Below, piece by piece: positions 1-7,583 of a stretch of DNA of 17,894 bases. Numbering within the stretch: position 1 is the stretch's first letter; every line of letters starts with the position of its first letter. A program made the position numbers and the translations under genes. Under the pieces are notes generated by a model. It searched no databases. It worked only from the letters and a program-made list of their open reading frames with translations, and had not been told where the DNA came from. Location of the stretch: assembly GCA_021771675.1 (NCBI GenBank), contig JAETOP010000088.1, positions 1-17,894 on the forward strand, in the 5' to 3' direction. The DNA is from Oscillospiraceae bacterium (GTDB lineage: Bacteria; Bacillota_A; Clostridia; Oscillospirales; Oscillospiraceae).

Positions 1-256
1 CAGCGCCCAAAATTTTCATTGGCGGTGGCTTAGTTTGTTATACTCTTTTTTCAGATATTAAAATCCACTTCCTTTTTCAATTTTAGGCTTGACTTTTGTT
101 AGCAGGTCTGTTCATGGTAATTCCCCTTTCAGATTGTTGTGTGCCTTTGGCAAGCAACACAATACCGAAGCACCGGGGAGAAGTCCAGATTACAGCTTGG
201 AGAAAAACAGCGGCGGGAACGAAGCACTTTGCACAGGATCGATTAGGACAGTGGCG
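1..256. other. Left flank without a convincing gene
   Basis: I see no supported gene here. In many integrative elements an integrase gene follows the excisionase on the same strand, but none begins in this stretch. The only candidate start is a minus-strand ATG at 113-115, preceded by a good AAAGGGG ribosome site, and it opens just ten codons (reading MNRPANKSQA) before a stop. It may be a leader peptide, a decayed gene start or chance. The 111-codon plus-strand reading frame across 89-424 lies opposite the excisionase gene and has no recognisable content. Confidence 0.5.
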
Positions 257-463
257 TTAGTCTTTTGCCATCTGTATGTCGATCCAGCCAAGGAATTTCT
301 CCTTCGGTATCACGATCCTGCTGCCGATTTTCAGCGCGGGGAATCCATCACTCCGCACCAGTTCATAGGCTCCAGCACGGCTGATGCCCAGCACCGCCGC
401 CACCTCGGGAACGGACAGCATTAGCGGCAGTTGGTCGTACGAGGTGTACTGCGTTTTCTTCAT
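257..463 (-). CDS. Excisionase-like helix-turn-helix protein
   Basis: This 68-residue protein is a small DNA-binding protein of the excisionase (Xis)/HTH_17 type. Such proteins bend DNA at attachment sites to direct excision, or act as small regulators. Residues about 13-63 show the family pattern: LSVPEVAAVLGIS as the first helices, SRAGAYELVRSDGFPALKIG as recognition helix and wing, then IVIPKEKFLGWI. I chose the ATG at 463 because AAAGGA lies just upstream. A longer reading frame starting at 577 would run through a repeat element and has no ribosome site. It is the last visible gene of a leftward series beginning with the winged-helix gene at 3377. Repeat copy 1 lies 40-70 bases upstream of its start and may contain its binding site. 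A recombination role is inferred from family and context. Confidence 0.8.
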   Translation of the reverse strand: MKKTQYTSYDQLPLMLSVPEVAAVLGISRAGAYELVRSDGFPALKIGSRIVIPKEKFLGWIDIQMAKD

Positions 464-502
464 AATTGTCCTTTCTCCCTCCTGTTGGGAAGGGTTTTTA
501 GT

Positions 503-548
503 TTGTTGGATGCGTCTTGTTGATATAGTTCCCCCCAAAAATTTGGGG
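503..548 (+). repeat. Dispersed repeat, copy 1, with hairpin
   Basis: The 30-base core is 503-532. It starts TTGTTGGATGCG and ends GATATAGTTCC, and is identical to copy 2 at 8001 and 29/30 to copy 3 at 16394. Inside the core, TTGTTG followed by AT occurs twice, 14 bases apart. The core is followed by an inverted repeat, CCCCAAA (533-539) and TTTGGGG (542-548), whose sequence differs from the hairpins after the other copies. It lies between the relaxase and excisionase genes. Its function is unknown: recombination/attachment site, protein-binding site or conserved leader are all possible. Confidence 0.9.
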
Positions 549-570
549 CACCCTGCTGAAAGTTTCAGCT

Positions 571-2520
571 TCACCATCCCATGGTCATCCCCTCGTCCGG
601 GTGGTCGTCCGGCTTGTGGCCCATGGCGATCTTCTTCTCCCGGATCTTCTGCAGCAGTTTGCGGTCAGCCCGCATACCCACCGGGCTGTGCTTGGGCAGG
701 GAGTTATCTTGAAATATCCGGCTCATGCTATGGAGCAGATGAACCACCGCCAGTGCCGCCACGGGGGCCTTGGAATCCTCCACCCTCTCCAGCAGGAGGC
801 CGGCGTACTCGTTGCCCTGGGCCGCCGCCTGGGACAACCAGTATTCGGCCTGCTCTATATCTTGTGGGATCTCCTGACCTATGAGGTACAGCTTGCCCAG
901 CAGATATTGCGCACCGGGATGTCCGGCCTCAGCACAGGCAGACAGAAAGTCCAGCCCGCGCTCCACGTCTTTTGGTATATTGTCTCCGCTGAGACATTCC
1001 CTTGCCAGACAATACCCGGCGCGGAGCGAACCCCCTTCCCACGCACGCTCCAGCCACTCCATTCCCGCAGGCGAGTCGCGCACATCCAAATCATCAGAGA
1101 GCAGCAATTCCCCCAGCGCACACTGGGCCGGGATCATCCCTGCCTGTGCTGCTTTTGTGAATGCCTCCGCCGCCAGCGCACTGTCTGGGATGAGGATGCC
1201 GCCGTCCCGATATAGCGTCCCCAGCACATACCACGCCTGGGGTACGCCGTAGTCCGCCAGCATCCGCATCTCTGATACCGCCCAGTCTTTGTTTTCTATA
1301 GGCTCCTCCGGATCGTTCAGGATCTGCTTCATTTTCCAGTACCACTCATTGTGGGAGTGATCATAGCCGTCATCCTCATCCGGCTGCTGTGCGCCCTCGA
1401 AGGTCAGCGCAGAGAGACGGAGACGTTCCGCCTCTGCCACCACGGCATTCTTGATCTGCCGAAATTCCTTCCGCTCAGACAGCTTTTGCTTCTTAGGCGG
1501 CGCGTCGGAATAGTAACCCTCCACCTCGCCTTGGAGCGTCTGCCACTGTTCATAGCACTTGGCCACCGTAGGCAGGCGCTCCATCTCGTCTACCACTTCG
1601 TCCACCAACTTTTTCACCCGTTTGGGCAGATAGCCGTACTTCTTCTGCCCCTTCACACCGCCCAACGCCTGGGCCAACTCCCACATCCGCTGTTCCGCTT
1701 CCGGGTGGTCGCAGATACCTTGGCGCATCTCCTTCACCAGCGCCAGCATGGATGCCCGCGCCTCACGCACCAGTTCATCCCGGAAGACGGTTTTCTGCTC
1801 GTACAGATGGAGCATCTCCTGCTGGAAGATTTGGTTGGTCAGCGTGGATTTGATTTTGCGAATCCCATCCCGGTCGAGCCAGCCCTCCTTGGAATGGCTT
1901 GACCACGCCATCATGTGGACATGGGGATGACCGCCCTCGTCATGAAAAGCGGCATACCAGCGGAAGTGATCCGGCGGTATGCTCATAGCGGCAGCGATCT
2001 CGTTGCGCTCCTGGCGGAGCAAGTCGCGCCACGCCGACGCATGATCGTAACCCAGCCGCGCCGCGTCCTCCCGCTTCAGCGAGATGATGTGCGTCCACAC
2101 ATTGCCGGTGTAGCTGTCCAGCTCCACTGCCGCCTTTTGCAAATCCACACTGTCATCATCACCGAACAGGCCATGGCTGCCCAGCCGCTCCACCCGCGGA
2201 CGGGTGGCGATGTACTTCAGGTACACATCGGAGCGGTTGGCCTGCTCCCAGTTGCATTCCAGCGCCGTGGTGATGAACGCGGAAGCGTGGGCCTTGGTGC
2301 GCGATGCCTCCCAGTCGGCGTACTCCAACACATCTTTGCTGTCTGGGAAGTCTCGCACCAGCGAACGGATCAGCTGCTCCTGACGCTTGGTGGCGGGACG
2401 GTCATCGGGCACCAGCTCCACGCCGTCCCGTGTACCGATGTAGCGCAGGTAGCCGCCCCCGCCACTGCCGTCCTTGCCGCCGCACTTGATGTACGGGCTT
2501 TTCAAAATCAGCTTGGGCAT
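571..2520 (-). CDS. MobL-like relaxase with C-terminal Sel1 repeats
   Basis: This 649-residue protein is probably the relaxase that nicks the element at oriT and leads the strand into the recipient. The N-terminus (PKLILKSPYIKCGG, then YIGTRDGVE at 27-35 and a second YIATRPRVE at 103-111) matches the MobL pattern, and tyrosines in these segments are candidate nicking residues. The metal-binding histidine cluster is HDEGGHPHVHM, with His193, 198, 200 and 202. Residues about 240-375 are charged and helical. Residues about 415-580 form Sel1-type helical repeats (for example GVPQAWYVLGTLYRDG, GHPGAQYLLGKLYLIG), normally protein-interaction modules. Its ATG overlaps the TGA of the upstream relaxosome gene by one base (TGATG), implying translational coupling. 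Family and relaxase role are firm; the exact nicking tyrosine is not assigned. Confidence 0.88.
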   Translation of the reverse strand: MPKLILKSPYIKCGGKDGSGGGGYLRYIGTRDGVELVPDDRPATKRQEQLIRSLVRDFPDSKDVLEYADWEASRTKAHASAFITTALECNWEQANRSDVYLKYIATRPRVERLGSHGLFGDDDSVDLQKAAVELDSYTGNVWTHIISLKREDAARLGYDHASAWRDLLRQERNEIAAAMSIPPDHFRWYAAFHDEGGHPHVHMMAWSSHSKEGWLDRDGIRKIKSTLTNQIFQQEMLHLYEQKTVFRDELVREARASMLALVKEMRQGICDHPEAEQRMWELAQALGGVKGQKKYGYLPKRVKKLVDEVVDEMERLPTVAKCYEQWQTLQGEVEGYYSDAPPKKQKLSERKEFRQIKNAVVAEAERLRLSALTFEGAQQPDEDDGYDHSHNEWYWKMKQILNDPEEPIENKDWAVSEMRMLADYGVPQAWYVLGTLYRDGGILIPDSALAAEAFTKAAQAGMIPAQCALGELLLSDDLDVRDSPAGMEWLERAWEGGSLRAGYCLARECLSGDNIPKDVERGLDFLSACAEAGHPGAQYLLGKLYLIGQEIPQDIEQAEYWLSQAAAQGNEYAGLLLERVEDSKAPVAALAVVHLLHSMSRIFQDNSLPKHSPVGMRADRKLLQKIREKKIAMGHKPDDHPDEGMTMGW

Positions 2521-2812
2521 CAGTCGTCTTCAATGCGGCGCGCGATCTGCTCGAAGCGCGTCTGGCCGTTGGTGCGCCTCGCACGTTCCACGCTCTCGGC
2601 GCGTTTGCGCCGCAGATACTCCTCGTCCAGTTGTGTGCAGTCCGCCAGGATACTCATGCACATATCCAGCTCCACTATCAGCTTGAACATCAGCGATGCC
2701 ATGCGGTTCTCCATGGTGCCCAGCCGCCCGTTGATGCAGGAGCGGATCGGCGCTCCAGCTCGGCCTTCTTTTCCGGCGTGAGATAGACCGCCAGCTTGTC
2801 CTTTTTGCTCAT
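2520..2812 (-). pseudogene. Frameshifted relaxosome (MobC-like) accessory gene
   Basis: Two adjacent frames together make one recognisable small plasmid-mobilization protein. From the ATG at 2812, which has a strong AAAGGAG site, the first frame reads MSKKDKLAVYLTPEKKAELERR, a typical start for ribbon-helix-helix relaxosome proteins. It then drifts and stops at 2690 after 40 codons. The expected continuation is in a neighbouring frame, from about 2755: SCINGRLGTMENRMASLMFK through to RRIEDD, ending at 2520 on the relaxase start. The switch falls around 2732-2755, where several residues expected in relatives also seem missing, so a small deletion is likely. I see no slippery heptamer. An internal ATG at 2714 could give a 64-residue C-terminal fragment and keep the relaxase translationally coupled. 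The protein family is inferred from sequence character and position. Confidence 0.65.
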
Positions 2813-2990
2813 TTTCTGCTCCTTTCCGGGGTTTGACCCCTGCGTAAAGCCTGTTGTTTTGCGCCGTTTGGGGATTCTTGACCCCAACGGCGCAGTTTCC
2901 CTCTGCGTTTGACCCCATTCACAGCTCCGGGAAAACGCCCGCACTGCGGGCGTTTGTGGCCCGGCGGGTGTCACTTGTGACGCCCGGTGT
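2813..2990. other. Candidate origin of transfer (oriT) region
   Basis: This gap directly upstream of the relaxosome and relaxase genes, where oriT usually lies, is dense in structure. It has a 13-bp-arm hairpin at 2860-2894 (TGCGCCGTT-T-GGGG against CCCC-AACGGCGCA). A perfect 10-bp-arm hairpin lies at 2933-2955, and a 10-bp-arm hairpin with a two-base loop at 2965-2986. The octamer TTGACCCC occurs three times in one orientation (2833, 2878, 2909); the middle copy spans the loop of the first hairpin. Such iterons and hairpins suit binding by relaxosome proteins. No nick site can be assigned from sequence alone. Confidence 0.55.
2933..2955 (-). terminator. Probable terminator after the winged-helix gene
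   Basis: A perfect 10-bp inverted repeat (AAACGCCCGC, loop, GCGGGCGTTT) is followed on the minus strand by a short run of four T. It lies 36 bases past the stop of the gene ending at 2991. The T run is short, so it may be weak, or may instead serve as an oriT structure. Confidence 0.45.
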
Positions 2991-3377
2991 TTATCCTGCT
3001 TTTTCCTTCGTTCTGCCCTGCGCCCCAACATCCGGGCCCTCCTCGTGGTAGGTCAGTCTGTTCTGCGGCCCGGGCAGGGGCGGCAGATCCAGCAGATAGT
3101 AGGTGTTGTTGCACTGCCGCCTCCGGCCCTTGCGGTCGGTGGCGTAGGTGGGCACTCTGCGGATAAATTTCCGCCGCTCCAGCTCGTCCACCGCCTTGCG
3201 GGCCGTGGTGTCGGAGCAGCCGCAGGCGGCGGCGATGGTCTGCATACTGGGCCAGCAGGTGTCCTTGCTCCCCGCACGGGAACGCAGGTAGCCGTACACC
3301 GCCAGCTCCCGGCAGCCCAAGCCGTAGCTGTAGATGGCGTTGCTGGTTTTGAAATAGCGCTCTCCCAAAATTGACAT
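2991..3377 (-). CDS. Winged-helix (HTH_36-type) DNA-binding protein
   Basis: This 128-residue protein has a winged helix-turn-helix domain at about residues 17-80: SYGLGCRELAVYGYLRSRAG, then WPSMQTIAAACGCSDTTARKAVDELERRKFIRR. This is the pattern of HTH_36 domains found in replication-initiator-like proteins and regulators of plasmids and integrative elements. The rest is a basic segment (TDRKGRRRQ) and a short low-complexity tail. I chose the ATG at 3377 because GAAAGGGG lies just upstream; the upstream extension to 3497 begins inside a hairpin and has no ribosome site. It is the first gene of the leftward mobilization series and diverges from the RNA-polymerase-like gene across a region with a large palindrome. 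It may regulate both sides or help start replication; both roles are inferred. Confidence 0.75.
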   Translation of the reverse strand: MSILGERYFKTSNAIYSYGLGCRELAVYGYLRSRAGSKDTCWPSMQTIAAACGCSDTTARKAVDELERRKFIRRVPTYATDRKGRRRQCNNTYYLLDLPPLPGPQNRLTYHEEGPDVGAQGRTKEKAG

Positions 3378-3458
3378 GGTGATTCCCCTTTCGTTGTCCG
3401 TGGGTTGATTGCCTGACGCGGAACATTTGGCCCGCCTCCTTCCTCCGCGCAAAATAAA

Positions 3459-3494
3459 AATATTGCTCCCACAGAAATTTGTGGGGGCAATATT
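3459..3494. promoter_or_regulatory. 15-bp-arm palindrome in the divergent intergenic region
   Basis: AATATTGCTCCCACA (3459-3473) pairs with TGTGGGGGCAATATT (3480-3494) around a six-base loop, with a single T/C difference that still allows a G-T pair. It lies between the divergent starts at 3377 and 3549. On the minus strand it is followed by a T-rich tract (TTTTTATTTT), so it could act as a leftward attenuator or terminator. It could also be an operator for the neighbouring winged-helix protein. Confidence 0.7.
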
Positions 3495-3548
3495 CACATT
3501 GCGTTTTTAGTTATGTGTGGTAAAATATTACCGCTGGGAGGTGAGGAC

Positions 3549-6500
3549 GTGGCCCAATCCAGATATCAAATTTTTCAGCTGTCCGCCCGGGCGGTGATGA
3601 GCTACGCCGCTGAGACGGAGGACGGTTACTCCTTCGACCTCAGCGCGTCGGCCACGGAGAAGTGCAAAAGCAGAACGGCCACACATGAGCAGGACAGCAA
3701 CGCCCTGTTCTTCCAAACTATGTGCGTCCTGCGGGGCGACAGCTACACCGAACCCAGTGGCGGGAAGATGATTCCCGACCTGTTCGACGCCATCTTCTAC
3801 ATGGATTTCGACCGCATCTTTGACCGCAGCTCCACCCGCAACAAGCAGCGGCTCCGCCAGGAGAAAGCCCGTGCCATGTTCCGCCCCGAGGGCGTGGGAC
3901 TGAACTTCGGCTCCGGCCCATATCAGTATGTGGCCTTCGAGCGCTCCGGCAGCATGAGCCGGCAGGCGCGGCTGTCCTTCATCCGGGCGGATCTCTATGA
4001 CGCGGTGCGCCGGCGCATCATGCTGGGCATGGATATCGGCCAGTGCCAGCTCTCCAAGCTGTACGCCTACAACGGCCTGATGCTGTCCAGCGGCACGCGC
4101 ATCGACGGCGTGGACATTGACCGCCCCCACCGGGTCATCGTGGTGGAGAACCAGACCCGCACGGAGCACCTTGTCCCCGTCATCACTGTGGAGGACGACG
4201 GTTCTGAGGACACTATGCGAAGCTATCACCGGGTGGAGAAAAAAGCGGACGTGGAGGTCGCCTGCTTCGACGGCGAGGGACTGATCTCGCCCCGGTTCGC
4301 CGCGCAGATTGACCGGGTGTTGTGCGGCGGGCACGTCCACACCTCGTTCCAAATCCGCCTGCCCTACGTCAAGGGGATGCTCCATCAGGTGGACTTCCAC
4401 ACCTTCCTGACGGACTGCGGCACCCGTACCATCACCGATTTGTGGGGTACGGAACACCGTGTGAAGGATGTGGACGTCATTCTCACCCGCTCCATGTGCA
4501 AGGGGCTGGGCTGGATGGCGGAGAGCAGCATGGGCTGGGCGGACTATTGGGATGCCTTTCGCCGCTACCGCCATGCGCTGTACATCACCAACGTGAGCAA
4601 GGAGAAGCCGGAGCGGTTCACCGAACTCAACTACCAGTTCCTCACCACCGTGTCCGTCCGCGCCGACGAGTTCCGGCCCGCCGACCTGCCGGACGGCTGG
4701 GATCACAGCCCGGAGGAAGACGAACGCCACTGGCTCACCAAGCAGACGGAGCTGGCCTACTACAACTTCCGGGCCAACGGGCAGTTCCGGCGGAACTACT
4801 TTTTACAGGCGTTGGAGGGGCGGCACTTCTGGGAGCGGGAAAAGAGCCGGGACTACTACCTCGCCGCCGTCCTGAAAAAGAATCCGCGGTTCATCGCCGA
4901 GCCGGTGTACACTCAGACGCTGGACGACATGGCGGAGCGCATCGTGAAAAATTACGCCGTGGGGCGGCTCATCGTGGCCGGGGACAACCGCTATCTGTCC
5001 GGCGACCTGCTGGACTTGCTTGTGGGATTGCTGGATTTCGGGCAGGTGCGGACAAAGCGGGAACGGACATTTTACGCCTCAGCGTTTACCAATGTCCACC
5101 ACTTTCCCAACGGTGCGTTTTACGCTCCCGGAGCGGCCTACCCCCAAGCGGAGGTGTGTACCCTCCTACGCAATCCCCATATCGCCCGCAATGAGGAGAT
5201 CCAGCTTTCCTGCTACGACGACAAAAATAATATGCGACAGTTCTATTTCCACCAGCTCACTGACGTGGTGATGGTGAGCTCCAATATGCTGGCGGCGGAG
5301 CGGCTGGGCGGCGCGGACTACGACGGCGACATGGTGAAAACCATCGCCGACCCCATCATCAACGCCTGCGTCCGGCGCAACTACGACATTGACCGCTTCC
5401 AGAAATACAAATCACTGGAGAACCGGGAGAACATCCCCCTGCTGATGATCCCGGCGGCGGAGCCCCGGATCCGCTCCGCCCATGACTGGGAGGCCCGGTT
5501 CGAGGTGGTGCGGGATACCTTTTCCTCCCGGGTGGGACAGATCTGCAACGCCGCGCTGGATCGCAGCATCATCGCCTACAACGAGAACTCCGACGCCGAG
5601 GAACGCCAGCGGTGCCGGGAGGAAGCCGAGCTGCTGGCTATCCTCACCGGGCTGGAGATCGACTCAGCCAAGAGCGGGGTGCGGCCCGACCTGGAGGGAT
5701 TTCTGGGCCAGCGAACGGTGAAGCGGACGCCGTTTTTGCAGTACAAATATCTGGCGGAGCACGCCAACGAACGGCGGGCCTGGTACGAGCCGTCCCACGC
5801 CGCAAAACTCAAGGCATTTTTCGATAAGGTGGATTGGAGCCGGGTGGACTCCAACGTGGAGCGGCTGCCCTACCTGGCCCACCAGCTGAAAAAACACACG
5901 CCGAAACTCAAAGCCACCCCGGCACAGGATGGGGAGCTGTTTTCCTTTGCCGCTCAGCCCAATTGGCAGGGCAAATTGGACAAGGGCATTTTGGACGCGG
6001 TGTCCACCCTGCTCCAAGACTACGAGGCGTGTCTGTCCCGCATCCGGGCCTGCCGGGCGCCCGTCCGGAGCAAGGGCCGGAAGAACGACGTGGAGCGCAT
6101 CCTCTTTTCCCGGGGACAGGAAGACGACTGGGACGCGGACGAGCTGTATGCCCAGCTGGGCGAGCTGCCGCCGGAGCGGGTGGCGGAGGTGCTGGATGCC
6201 CTGCACCAAGATGGGTGGCAGTACTTAGACGCTGACGCGCGAGAGCGGTTTCTGCTGGACTGTCTGCCGGAATTTGAGGAGCTATTCGATCTGCTGACGG
6301 ATTTCCGCTATGGCGGGCATCGGGTGCTGTGGGATATCCTGCTGGACATCGACCAGGAGAACACAGCCCAGGATCGCAAGCGGCTGAACCGGGATGGGGA
6401 TTCCCCTGCCTTTGCCGCCATGATGGAAGCGTGTCAAAAAAAGACGGCCTCCCAATCCTATCGGGATGCCGTCTCTGAAAAGTGCCGGGAGCTGCTGGAC

Positions 6501-6623
6501 ATGATTGTAAAGCCTGTGATTGCGGTGCGGTATGTGGTGGCCCTGGGGAAGCGCGGGCTACTGTGGGCGCTGCTGCCGGACGCTGTTCTGCCCAACGTGC
6601 TGGAGGTGCGCCATGCTGAATGA
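3549..6623 (+). CDS. Single-chain two-barrel RNA polymerase of the RdRp/QDE-1/YonO type
   Basis: This 1024-residue protein carries signatures of the two-double-psi-barrel RNA polymerase superfamily in one chain. The catalytic metal loop is ADYDGDMVK, with DxDGD at residues 590-594, equivalent to DFDGD of bacterial beta' and DLDGD of eukaryotic RdRp. About 30 residues earlier is LLRNPHIARNEEIQL, resembling the NP-L-PGD segment of RdRps. At K318, within ILTRSMCKGLGW, is a CKG motif like the conserved lysine of the first barrel. The N-terminal third has FERSGSMSRQARLSFIRADLY and SKLYAYNGLMLSSG, which fit the same family; the last ~300 residues are helical. I prefer the GTG at 3549 because GGGAGGTGAG precedes it; the ATG at 3513 has no ribosome site. 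A possible short-leader promoter is TTGCGT (3499) with TAAAAT (3521). Known relatives include phage YonO, a DNA-dependent RNA polymerase, and eukaryotic RdRps. Template preference here is unknown. Confidence 0.82.
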   Translation: MAQSRYQIFQLSARAVMSYAAETEDGYSFDLSASATEKCKSRTATHEQDSNALFFQTMCVLRGDSYTEPSGGKMIPDLFDAIFYMDFDRIFDRSSTRNKQRLRQEKARAMFRPEGVGLNFGSGPYQYVAFERSGSMSRQARLSFIRADLYDAVRRRIMLGMDIGQCQLSKLYAYNGLMLSSGTRIDGVDIDRPHRVIVVENQTRTEHLVPVITVEDDGSEDTMRSYHRVEKKADVEVACFDGEGLISPRFAAQIDRVLCGGHVHTSFQIRLPYVKGMLHQVDFHTFLTDCGTRTITDLWGTEHRVKDVDVILTRSMCKGLGWMAESSMGWADYWDAFRRYRHALYITNVSKEKPERFTELNYQFLTTVSVRADEFRPADLPDGWDHSPEEDERHWLTKQTELAYYNFRANGQFRRNYFLQALEGRHFWEREKSRDYYLAAVLKKNPRFIAEPVYTQTLDDMAERIVKNYAVGRLIVAGDNRYLSGDLLDLLVGLLDFGQVRTKRERTFYASAFTNVHHFPNGAFYAPGAAYPQAEVCTLLRNPHIARNEEIQLSCYDDKNNMRQFYFHQLTDVVMVSSNMLAAERLGGADYDGDMVKTIADPIINACVRRNYDIDRFQKYKSLENRENIPLLMIPAAEPRIRSAHDWEARFEVVRDTFSSRVGQICNAALDRSIIAYNENSDAEERQRCREEAELLAILTGLEIDSAKSGVRPDLEGFLGQRTVKRTPFLQYKYLAEHANERRAWYEPSHAAKLKAFFDKVDWSRVDSNVERLPYLAHQLKKHTPKLKATPAQDGELFSFAAQPNWQGKLDKGILDAVSTLLQDYEACLSRIRACRAPVRSKGRKNDVERILFSRGQEDDWDADELYAQLGELPPERVAEVLDALHQDGWQYLDADARERFLLDCLPEFEELFDLLTDFRYGGHRVLWDILLDIDQENTAQDRKRLNRDGDSPAFAAMMEACQKKTASQSYRDAVSEKCRELLDMIVKPVIAVRYVVALGKRGLLWALLPDAVLPNVLEVRHAE

Positions 6624-7476
6624 GTGGCAGGAGTTTTTGGACTACACCGGGCCGGTGACCTACAAGGCCGACGGCAAAAAGGATACTGCCTGGCTGGGCC
6701 GTTTTACCTTTGAGGCCCTGCGGGAGTTTGGCGGGCTGTCCCGGATCCTGACCGTCATGACCCGTGGGTTCCTGTTCCATGGTCCGGACGGGACAGAGTT
6801 GGACGGCCAACCCAGAGAGCGGATGGCCTATGCCCGCCGGGGACTATGCGCCTGGTGCAGTGTGCCGGAGCGGGCAGGTGTGAGGCCGGAGTGGCAGTAT
6901 CGGACGGATTTTAGTTCGCTCCACCGGGAGTTCCCAGCGCTGGTAGATGAGGATGGCCGGGGTTGGTTCTGCCGGCATTTCCACTCAGCCATGGCTTTCG
7001 CACGGGACAACCCGAAAGTGGTACGGAAGGCGTATTCCGAAACCGCCGGGGAGCTGGACAAAAGGTTCGATGCGGAGTGGCGCAAAAAGGTGCGGCAGTT
7101 TCAGATGTCACTGTTTTCCTCCAATGCGGACGCCGCGTGGATCCTCCGCTTTGACGATGTGTTTGCCGATGCGTTGGAGCTGGGCCCGCTGCGCCAGGAT
7201 GAGGTGGAGCTGCCGTCAGAACTGCGGGCGAAAATTGAGGACGTGAAACCGGCGAAGCTGCCCGCAGAGGTAGTCCACACACTTATCGCCTACTATATCG
7301 CCAACCGGCCCGAGGACAGCGACTGGGTGGTGCTGCCGGTGGCGAATTTTGACTGCTGGTTCGGGGACACCAATTTCGGACGGAAGCATCTCAGCCAGAT
7401 CCCGGAGGAGATCATCCAACGGGGCAGCAGCTTCGGCGTCAGCCGATACCGAGTGCTGCCGGAGTTCCTACCATAG
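6613..7476 (+). CDS. Unknown protein coupled to the RNA-polymerase-like gene
   Basis: I do not recognise this 287-residue protein. Its ATG at 6613 overlaps the end of the polymerase-like gene by 11 bases and has a GGAGGTG site inside that gene, so the two are probably co-translated. It is rich in aromatic residues and has no signal peptide or membrane segment. Visible landmarks are a GLCAWCSVPERAG stretch with two cysteines near residue 76, a charged middle (KRFDAEWRKKVRQFQMSLF), and a C-terminal segment (VVLPVANFDCWFGDTNFGRKHLSQIPEEI). The longer reading frame starting at 6520 would lie inside the polymerase gene and is not supported. The tight coupling suggests a partner or accessory subunit of the polymerase, but this is inference from position only. 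A strong terminator follows. Confidence 0.75.
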   Translation: MLNEWQEFLDYTGPVTYKADGKKDTAWLGRFTFEALREFGGLSRILTVMTRGFLFHGPDGTELDGQPRERMAYARRGLCAWCSVPERAGVRPEWQYRTDFSSLHREFPALVDEDGRGWFCRHFHSAMAFARDNPKVVRKAYSETAGELDKRFDAEWRKKVRQFQMSLFSSNADAAWILRFDDVFADALELGPLRQDEVELPSELRAKIEDVKPAKLPAEVVHTLIAYYIANRPEDSDWVVLPVANFDCWFGDTNFGRKHLSQIPEEIIQRGSSFGVSRYRVLPEFLP

Positions 7477-7481
7477 ACAGC

Positions 7482-7522
7482 GCGAAGGGCTGAACCGTTG
7501 CCGGTTCAGTCTTTCGCTTTTT
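7482..7522 (+). terminator. Rho-independent terminator of the polymerase operon
   Basis: GCGAAGGGCTGAACCG (7482-7497) pairs with CGGTTCAGTCTTTCGC (7502-7517) over 16 positions with two G-T pairs and a four-base loop, followed by TTTTT. It starts six bases after the stop of the upstream gene. Confidence 0.92.
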
Positions 7523-7583
7523 CAACAGGGGCCCACAGCGGCCACACGGTGGCCAACACGGGGCGGTCAGGGCTGGGGAGGTG

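Noticed and set aside
83..115. Ten-codon minus-strand frame with a good ribosome site as an integrase start
   Set aside because: It stops at once and no other frame onward to base 1 continues with integrase-like sequence.
1915..2781. 288-codon plus-strand open frame opposite the relaxase
   Set aside because: Antisense to the relaxase and its accessory gene, whose frames carry the conserved histidine cluster and conserved start.
2690..2812. Programmed frameshift in the relaxosome gene
   Set aside because: No slippery heptamer or downstream structure is seen at the switch, and residues appear deleted there.
3528..4730. 400-codon minus-strand open frame opposite the polymerase gene
   Set aside because: It is a shadow in high-G+C sequence, rich in His/Val/Gly with no domain, and the opposite frame has clear motifs and a ribosome site.
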